DNA of 10,864 bases from Acidobacteriota bacterium (GTDB taxonomy: Bacteria; Acidobacteriota; Terriglobia; Acidiferrales; UBA7541): positions 1-10,864 of the forward strand of contig QHYO01000476.1 in the NCBI GenBank assembly GCA_003224135.1, in the 5' to 3' direction. Of this stretch, positions 7,269 through 10,864 are shown piece after piece. Under the pieces are notes generated by a model that was not told the DNA's origin, made no database searches, and worked only from the letters and a program-made list of their open reading frames with translations. Position 1 is the first letter of the stretch, and each line of letters opens with the position of its first letter. The position numbers were made by a program, and so were the translations under genes.

Positions 7269-7315
7269 GCCAAAGCGCGGAGCACGAAGTTGCTGTACTG
7301 CGGTAGCGTCTGACG

Positions 7316-7330
7316 CAGAAAAGTTTTCTG
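7316..7330. repeat. 15-base perfect palindrome before the SDR gene
   Basis: CAGAAAA (7316-7322), a central G, and TTTTCTG (7324-7330) form a perfect inverted repeat 19 bases before the SDR start codon. It could be an operator or a weak hairpin in the leader. The A/T-rich stem and lack of an unbroken T run argue against a strong terminator for the upstream gene. Confidence 0.45.
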
Positions 7331-7349
7331 ATTTTACTTTGGGGGGAAA

Positions 7350-8114
7350 ATGATTTCTTTGGCGGGGAAAGCTGCACTGATCACCGGAGGTTCGCGAGGT
7401 ATTGGGGCTGCCGCTGTGAAATTATTCGCGCAAGCCGGCGCGGACGTAGTGTTCAACTACAACAAAGCGAAAGACGCGGCGGCGCTTGTGGAGAGCGAAT
7501 CGCGGAAACACGGAACACGCGTGGAGGCGTTCAAGGCCGACGTTGGCCGGCATGTCGACAACAAGAAACTTGTGGACCAGACCGTTGCGCGGCTGGGACG
7601 CATTGACATTCTGGTTGCCAACGCAGGCGTGTGGAACATCGATGATCAGCCCATTGAAAAAATGACGGAAAAGCAGTGGGATGAAATGATTCGCATCAAT
7701 CTGAAAAGCGTGTATTCGGTGATTCATTTTGCGTCCGCTCACATGATCAAACAGAAGTCCGGAAAAATTATTCCGATCAGCTCGACGGCTGGGCAGCGCG
7801 GCGAATCTTTTCACACCCATTACGGCGCAACAAAAGGGGCGGTCATCGCTTTTACAAAAGGACTTGCGACGGAGCTGGCGCCGCACGGAATTCTGGTGAA
7901 CTCGGTGGCCCCCGGGTGGGTGGCTACGGACATGTCTAATCCCGTGTTGGACACGAAGGCCGGGCAGAAGATGGCGGCTTCGGCGATTCCGCTGGGGAGG
8001 GCAGCGACGGCGGAAGAGATTGCCGGTCCCATCCTGTTTTTGGCGTCGGACCTGGCCAACTTCATGACCGGCGAAATCATCAATGTAAATGGGGGTTCGG
8101 TGCTTTGCGGATGA
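7350..8114 (+). CDS. SDR-family oxidoreductase, FabG-like
   Basis: This is a complete 254-residue classical short-chain dehydrogenase/reductase, using NAD(P)H on a carbonyl or hydroxyl substrate in the cytoplasm. The cofactor motif TGGSRGIG is at 12-19 (Arg at 16 is typical of FabG-like, often NADPH-using enzymes), NAG is at 91-93, and the catalytic set is Asn117, Ser145, Tyr158 and Lys162 (YGATK). It closes with the typical GEIINVNGGSVLCG. The sequence resembles 3-oxoacyl-ACP reductase, but many SDRs share this pattern and no other fatty-acid gene is adjacent, so I do not assign fabG. GGGGGGA at 7341-7347 lies close to the ATG. The stop overlaps the start of the next gene as ATGA. Confidence 0.93.
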   Translation: MISLAGKAALITGGSRGIGAAAVKLFAQAGADVVFNYNKAKDAAALVESESRKHGTRVEAFKADVGRHVDNKKLVDQTVARLGRIDILVANAGVWNIDDQPIEKMTEKQWDEMIRINLKSVYSVIHFASAHMIKQKSGKIIPISSTAGQRGESFHTHYGATKGAVIAFTKGLATELAPHGILVNSVAPGWVATDMSNPVLDTKAGQKMAASAIPLGRAATAEEIAGPILFLASDLANFMTGEIINVNGGSVLCG

Positions 8115-8995
8115 AGTTTGCAAATATCGCGGTTGCGCTGCTGATTGCGGGCGCGGCAACGGCTCCTTTCAACTCAGGTTTTGCAAGTACCAACCCTGAA
8201 AGCCGGCGCGCCGCTGCGCAGAATCCGGACACCATGATGCCGGAAGCAAGCGCGACCAGGGCGAAGCAGATTCTTGCCCAGATGCTGGATGCGATGGGCG
8301 GGCAAGCATACATGCGTGTTCGCGAAATGCAGTGTAGCGGGCGGCTTTCGCATTTTGGCCACAACAACGATCTGACCTCCTACCTCGAGTTCAAGGATTA
8401 CTGGCGGTATCCGGACAAGAACCGCACGGACTACGGGAAAAAAGGAAACATCATCGATCTGTTCAACGGAAAAGAAGGCTGGACCATGGACCATGACGGC
8501 GTGAGCGAAGAGCCGGCCGACCGGGTGGACGAGTTCACGGACCAGTTGGTGAAAGATCCGGAACATCTGTTGCGGTACCGCCTGAAGGAAGAAGGCATGG
8601 TGTACCGTTACGGCGGCACGGATTTGATCGACCTGAAACCGGTGGACTGGGTCGAATTGGTGGATCGCGCGGAGCGAACGTACCGCATCGCGGTGCAGCG
8701 CGACAATCACTTGATGGTGCGGTTCGCGGTGATCACGCGAGATTCGACGAGCCGCGAGCGGACCGAAGAAGTCACGTCCTATGCGAACTATCATGCGCTT
8801 GATGGCGTGCAGACTGCGTTGCAGGTAGCACGGACGCGGGACGGGCGGCGAATCTTCCAGGCGTTCTACGATACGTGCACGTACAATCCGAATCTGGCGG
8901 CGGACTTTTTCACCAAGGCTGCGCTGGAGCAGCGGTTTCACGAAGTTGGCAGCAAAGCGGATAAGAAGAAAGCGGCGAAGGCGAAACAGGACTGA
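8111..8995 (+). CDS. Secreted LolA-like (outer-membrane lipoprotein-sorting-like) protein
   Basis: The 294-residue product starts with a Sec signal peptide: a basic Met-Lys start, a hydrophobic core (IAVALLIAGAATA, 6-18), and a likely cleavage near SGFAS-TN (26-27). The mature part begins with a helix (AKQILAQMLDAMGG, 51-64), then alternating strands such as CSGRLSHFGH, DLFNGKEGWTMDHDG and RLKEEGMVYRYGG. This pattern resembles LolA/LolB-like periplasmic folds that bind lipid acyl chains, though no lipid site can be identified from sequence alone. The C-terminus is Lys/Ala-rich (ADKKKAAKAKQD). I choose the ATG at 8111; a TTG at 8105 in frame adds two residues. It overlaps the SDR stop as ATGA, so the two are translationally coupled despite acting in different compartments. 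Confidence 0.75.
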   Translation: MKFANIAVALLIAGAATAPFNSGFASTNPESRRAAAQNPDTMMPEASATRAKQILAQMLDAMGGQAYMRVREMQCSGRLSHFGHNNDLTSYLEFKDYWRYPDKNRTDYGKKGNIIDLFNGKEGWTMDHDGVSEEPADRVDEFTDQLVKDPEHLLRYRLKEEGMVYRYGGTDLIDLKPVDWVELVDRAERTYRIAVQRDNHLMVRFAVITRDSTSRERTEEVTSYANYHALDGVQTALQVARTRDGRRIFQAFYDTCTYNPNLAADFFTKAALEQRFHEVGSKADKKKAAKAKQD

Positions 8996-9088
8996 CAGGG
9001 AGTTCACAGGTTTGGAGCTCACAGTAGAGACCAGTTTCGCCATATGCGATATGCGGCAGACAGACGGCCATTATGACTGCAGCCAAGC

Positions 9089-9112
9089 CCTTCGGGCTCG
9101 GGGCCTCAGGAT
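9089..9112. repeat. Short palindrome-like element, copy 1
   Basis: This 24-base element starts CCTTCGG (9089-9095) and ends GCCTCAGGAT (9103-9112). A small hairpin, AGCCC-TTC-GGGCT (9086-9098), covers its left part. Its two ends match those of the longer element at 10615-10646. It lies in the 143-base gap between the two convergent genes ending at 8995 and 9142, where no standard T-run terminator is seen. Confidence 0.45.
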
Positions 9113-9141
9113 AAACAAAAGCGTCTTGTGCTACTGGCCTG

Positions 9142-9621
9142 CTAGACCGTGGGAACGAGGATTTCGGTGATGAGTTGATCCTCAGGCGTGGTTTTTGGAT
9201 CATTGACGTAGTTCTCGATGTTGAAGTCGTCGCGAACCTGGATCTTTTGCTCGGTGACCATCTGAAAAACGCGACCGGATGCTTCTGGCAAATTTGAATA
9301 GGGTCCGGTCACAACAAAGCGGCTGTATTTGCCGCCATCGAATTTGAAGTATTGCAGGCCCTCAGGCAGATTCTGGGGCGCCGCGGCGAGTGAAACACCA
9401 GCGCGATAGATCTTTGGCGGCACTTTGTAGAGGCTCATGAAACCCGTGATCTTGTTGTGTTCGGAAATCCCGGGGACGAATTGCTGGAGCTCTTGCCAGG
9501 CCTGAGCAGCGGTATTTTGGAAAGGCCCAATCTTCTCAAGGAAAACATAGTGGGTTTCGGGCCAAGTGAGAATTTCGGGCTGTGGCGTGAGTTTCAGTGA
9601 AGCTCCCTTTGCTGTGGACAT
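9142..9621 (-). CDS. Stand-alone GyrI-like (effector-binding) domain protein
   Basis: The 159-residue protein resembles the GyrI-like/AraC-effector-binding (SMBD) domain found at the C-terminus of BmrR- and Rob-type regulators, here without a DNA-binding domain. Support comes from the opening strand ETHYVFLEKIGPF (22-34), the middle ITGFMSLYK, and the late FDGGKYSRFVVTGPYSNLPE (94-113), which fits the strand-helix turn of the domain. It ends with DFNIENYVNDPKTTPEDQ and a final strand (LITEILVPTV), as in the family. Stand-alone members bind small molecules or, in GyrI/SbmC, protect gyrase; neither role can be assigned here. The start is well supported: GGAGAAGG lies 4 to 11 bases upstream of the ATG at 9619-9621. 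No signal peptide is seen. Two palindromes lie in its upstream region. Confidence 0.8.
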   Translation of the reverse strand: MSTAKGASLKLTPQPEILTWPETHYVFLEKIGPFQNTAAQAWQELQQFVPGISEHNKITGFMSLYKVPPKIYRAGVSLAAAPQNLPEGLQYFKFDGGKYSRFVVTGPYSNLPEASGRVFQMVTEQKIQVRDDFNIENYVNDPKTTPEDQLITEILVPTV

Positions 9622-9643
9622 GATCCTTCTCCTCGTTTTTTTG

Positions 9644-9663
9644 GCAGGTTGTTTCCAACCTGC
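9644..9663. repeat. Perfect 8+4+8 inverted repeat in the GyrI-like gene leader
   Basis: GCAGGTTG (9644-9651), TTTC, and CAACCTGC (9656-9663) are perfect inverted arms about 22 bases upstream of the GyrI-like start codon. In that gene's direction the hairpin is followed by a run of A, not T, so it is not an intrinsic terminator. It could be an operator or a leader stem. Confidence 0.55.
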
Positions 9664-9686
9664 ACCAAGAATAGTCTGCGAAAGTT

Positions 9687-9703
9687 ACTTGCTAAACGCA
9701 AGT
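9687..9703. repeat. Operator-like inverted repeat ACTTGC-N5-GCAAGT
   Basis: ACTTGC (9687-9692), TAAAC, and GCAAGT (9698-9703) make a perfect 6+5+6 palindrome in an A/T-rich stretch, about 65 bases upstream of the GyrI-like gene and where its promoter should be. Size and spacing fit a dimeric winged-helix repressor or activator site. No regulator gene is adjacent, and I could not fix -35 and -10 boxes. Confidence 0.4.
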
Positions 9704-9790
9704 GAAATATTGAAGTAAAGTGGAGGAGCCCGCGGATCAGGGTGAACAACGAGAGAGTTGTGTTAGTGTGGCTTGACGGCGAGAGAGTCT

Positions 9791-10075
9791 ATGAAAATCG
9801 TGTTGCTTATCACGGGAAACCGCAGCAAGGACTCCGGCGTCTACGTTGAAACGTTTGATAGCGGCGACAAGATTTTCTACACCTACCAAAACAATGTGAG
9901 ATTAAAAGATGGCGCATGGCAGACAGGTCGAGGTAAGTACCGGATTGCAGGCGGTACCGTAAAAACGAAAGGTCTTGACCGGTCAGATTCCTACAAGCAC
10001 GCCGGCAACGCAGATGCCCGGAGCGACTATTCCTGCACGGGTGAATACACGCTTGGTGCATCGAAGGGCGGGTAA
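9791..10075 (+). CDS. Small hypothetical protein, probably an N-terminally truncated secreted-protein remnant
   Basis: The 94 residues contain a beta-rich segment: TGNRSKDSGVYVETFDSGDK, then a Tyr- and Lys-rich part (YTYQNNVRLKDGAWQ), RIAGGTVKTKGL, and a closing DYSCTGEYTL. From memory this pattern matches the C-terminal two-thirds of small secreted proteins of roughly 150 residues that begin with a signal peptide and share GGTGKxKG and (D/S)CTGxYxL motifs; I cannot name the family. Here the signal peptide and the first half are missing, and an in-frame TAG at 9764-9766 bounds the frame. GGTV replaces the usual GGTG and Arg replaces a Gly. The ATG at 9791 has no convincing ribosome-binding site. 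The 3' end overlaps the convergent SnoaL-like gene by 49 bases. I think it is a pseudogene or decaying fragment, but expression cannot be excluded. Confidence 0.45.
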   Translation: MKIVLLITGNRSKDSGVYVETFDSGDKIFYTYQNNVRLKDGAWQTGRGKYRIAGGTVKTKGLDRSDSYKHAGNADARSDYSCTGEYTLGASKGG

Positions 10076-10458
10076 CAGTCGTAATTTCGCTGCGAGACGA
10101 TTTTGCCATTGCGGAAGGTGAGAAACATCGCGACGAAGGCTCTCATTTCACTGCCGGCGGGCAGGTTCATTACCGGGACGGCGAGAATTCCGGTCCATTC
10201 CAGCTCGGCGACGATTTCATCGCCGGCTTCGAGGATGCGATGCGCTGCGTAGATTTGCGATTGAAGAATTTTGCAGCCCTGCTCATAGGCGGCACGGAGC
10301 TCGGCGGCGCGGCGAATGCGTCCTTGCGGCGCAATGCGGTTCGGGAATTCCTGAATCACAATATCGGGAGCGTAGAAATCGGCGACGTTCTCGAATGGGC
10401 CCAGCGAAGCGACTGCCTGAAGATATTGATGGGTGCGAGCGAAGTTGGATGATGACAT
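10027..10458 (-). CDS. SnoaL-like / nuclear transport factor 2 family protein
   Basis: The 143-residue protein fits the NTF2-like (SnoaL-type) cone-shaped alpha+beta fold, small cytoplasmic proteins that act as isomerases, hydrolases or ligand binders. It opens with a helix (THQYLQAVASL), continues with FYAPDIVIQEFPNRIAPQG (28-46), a helix AAELRAAYEQGCKIL, strands AHRILEAGDEIVAELEWTG, then MRAFVAMFLTFRNGKIVSQR and NYDCYPPF, which is where members of this family usually end. The last residues (DAPSVYSPVQE) lie in the overlap with the convergent fragment and look like run-off. The ATG at 10456-10458 has GGAA about 10 bases upstream. No catalytic residues can be assigned safely; the substrate is unknown. 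Confidence 0.85.
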   Translation of the reverse strand: MSSSNFARTHQYLQAVASLGPFENVADFYAPDIVIQEFPNRIAPQGRIRRAAELRAAYEQGCKILQSQIYAAHRILEAGDEIVAELEWTGILAVPVMNLPAGSEMRAFVAMFLTFRNGKIVSQRNYDCYPPFDAPSVYSPVQE

Positions 10459-10476
10459 TGCGTGTGATTCCTTTTG

Positions 10477-10494
10477 TCCGGTTGAACCACCGGA
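10477..10494. repeat. Inverted repeat TCCGGT-N6-ACCGGA
   Basis: TCCGGT (10477-10482) and ACCGGA (10489-10494) form a perfect 6+6+6 inverted repeat just upstream of the SnoaL-like gene's ribosome-binding site, in the 207-base divergent gap shared with the MOSC gene. It may be an operator or leader hairpin. The remainder of the gap holds only the element at 10615-10646 and no convincing promoter boxes. Confidence 0.35.
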
Positions 10495-10612
10495 GAATTG
10501 AAATCGTTCCCGGCCTGCATTTCTATCAGAGAGACTGTATCAAGAATGGCCGAACCGGCATCTGTACGATACCGGCTTTGCGAACGCTCCGAAGCGGACC
10601 CGGACAGGTGAG

Positions 10613-10646
10613 ATCCTTCGGCGAACTTCGTGGTTCGCCTCAGGGT
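10613..10646. repeat. REP-like imperfect palindrome, copy 2
   Basis: The core GGCGAAC (10620-10626), TTCGTG, and GTTCGCC (10633-10639) is a perfect 7-base stem. Outside a TC/TC mismatch, ATCCT (10613-10617) pairs with AGGGT (10642-10646) with one G-T wobble. The whole 34-base unit has the look of dispersed intergenic palindromes. Its ends, CCTTCGG and GCCTCAGGGT, match copy 1 at 9089-9112. It stands 19 bases before the MOSC start. Confidence 0.5.
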
Positions 10647-10665
10647 GACAGCGTAGGTGCGAAAG

Positions 10666-10864
10666 ATGAAGATAACTTCGTTAAACGTTGGAATGCCGCG
10701 GGAAGTACTGTGGCACGGGAGAAGCGTGACGACCGGGATTTTCAAGGAACCGGTGGCGGGGCGCGTGGCATTGCGCAAGCTGAATCTGGACGGCGACCGG
10801 CAGGCGGACCTCGCTGTTCACGGAGGCGAGTATAAAGCGGTTTATTGTTATCCGGTGGAGCATT
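10666..10864 (+). CDS. MOSC-domain protein (YiiM-like), N-terminal part only
   Basis: The frame from the ATG at 10666 runs open to the end of the window, giving 66 codons and one further base. The sequence (SLNVGMPREVLWHGRSVTTG, then IFKEPVAGRV, LNLDGDRQADLAVHGGEYKA, VYCYPVEH) matches the N-terminus of stand-alone MOSC proteins such as E. coli YiiM. In that family the DGDxQAD-HGG motif (here residues 43-55) precedes the MOSC core. MOSC domains are linked to sulfur and molybdenum-cofactor chemistry; YiiM is linked to detoxifying N-hydroxylated bases. The catalytic cysteine expected downstream is outside the window, so activity cannot be judged. AGGTG at 10655-10659 is a reasonable ribosome-binding site. 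Confidence 0.85.
   Translation, partial: MKITSLNVGMPREVLWHGRSVTTGIFKEPVAGRVALRKLNLDGDRQADLAVHGGEYKAVYCYPVEH

Noticed and set aside
9041..9053. CATAT-GCG-ATATG palindrome between the LolA-like and GyrI-like genes
   Set aside because: The arms are five bases and A/T-rich, lie downstream of both genes, and are not distinguishable from chance.
10027..10075. The 49-base convergent overlap as a regulated antisense gene pair
   Set aside because: The overlap involves a fragmentary frame and run-off C-termini, so a rearrangement scar is a simpler reading.

Overview
The window reads like a chromosomal segment of a moderately GC-rich Gram-negative bacterium, most likely an Acidobacteriota (Terriglobia-like) member. 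That assignment is an inference. It rests on an OmpR-type winged-helix protein with a propeller-type tail, a secreted LolA-like protein, and the general flavour of the small stand-alone genes. No rRNA, tRNA, CRISPR array, transposase, integrase or phage gene was seen.

Left part (1-3944), all on the + strand: an orphan acidic protein, a CobO/BtuR-type corrinoid adenosyltransferase, accD (carboxyltransferase beta subunit of acetyl-CoA carboxylase), folC one base behind accD (folate polyglutamylation), and a PaaI-type hotdog thioesterase. These are housekeeping genes for cofactors and fatty-acid supply. accD-folC is tightly coupled.

Centre (3956-6392): a minus-strand winged-helix protein converges on the thioesterase. 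It appears to have lost almost its whole beta-propeller by an internal deletion. Divergent from it is the purE-purK pair, which carries out the two-step carboxylation of AIR in purine synthesis. The two frames overlap by GTGA, and a strong GC hairpin lies in the purE leader.

Right-centre (6477-8995): a class I glutamine amidotransferase-like hydrolase (peptidase C26) with an almost leaderless promoter, then an SDR oxidoreductase coupled by ATGA to a secreted LolA-like protein. From about 6400 the + strand changes from C-rich or balanced to clearly G-rich, although the genes keep the same direction.

Right end (8996-10864): small accessory genes. These are a GyrI-like ligand-binding protein on the minus strand behind two palindromes, an N-terminally truncated secreted-protein remnant that collides with a SnoaL/NTF2-like gene, and the first 66 codons of a MOSC-domain protein. 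Two short palindromic elements sharing the same end motifs lie in this part.

I did not find a coherent, previously undescribed multi-gene system. The most informative oddities are the collapsed winged-helix/propeller gene, the truncated gene and its overlap with the SnoaL-like gene, the purE leader hairpin with the purE/purK junction, and the palindromes before the GyrI-like gene.
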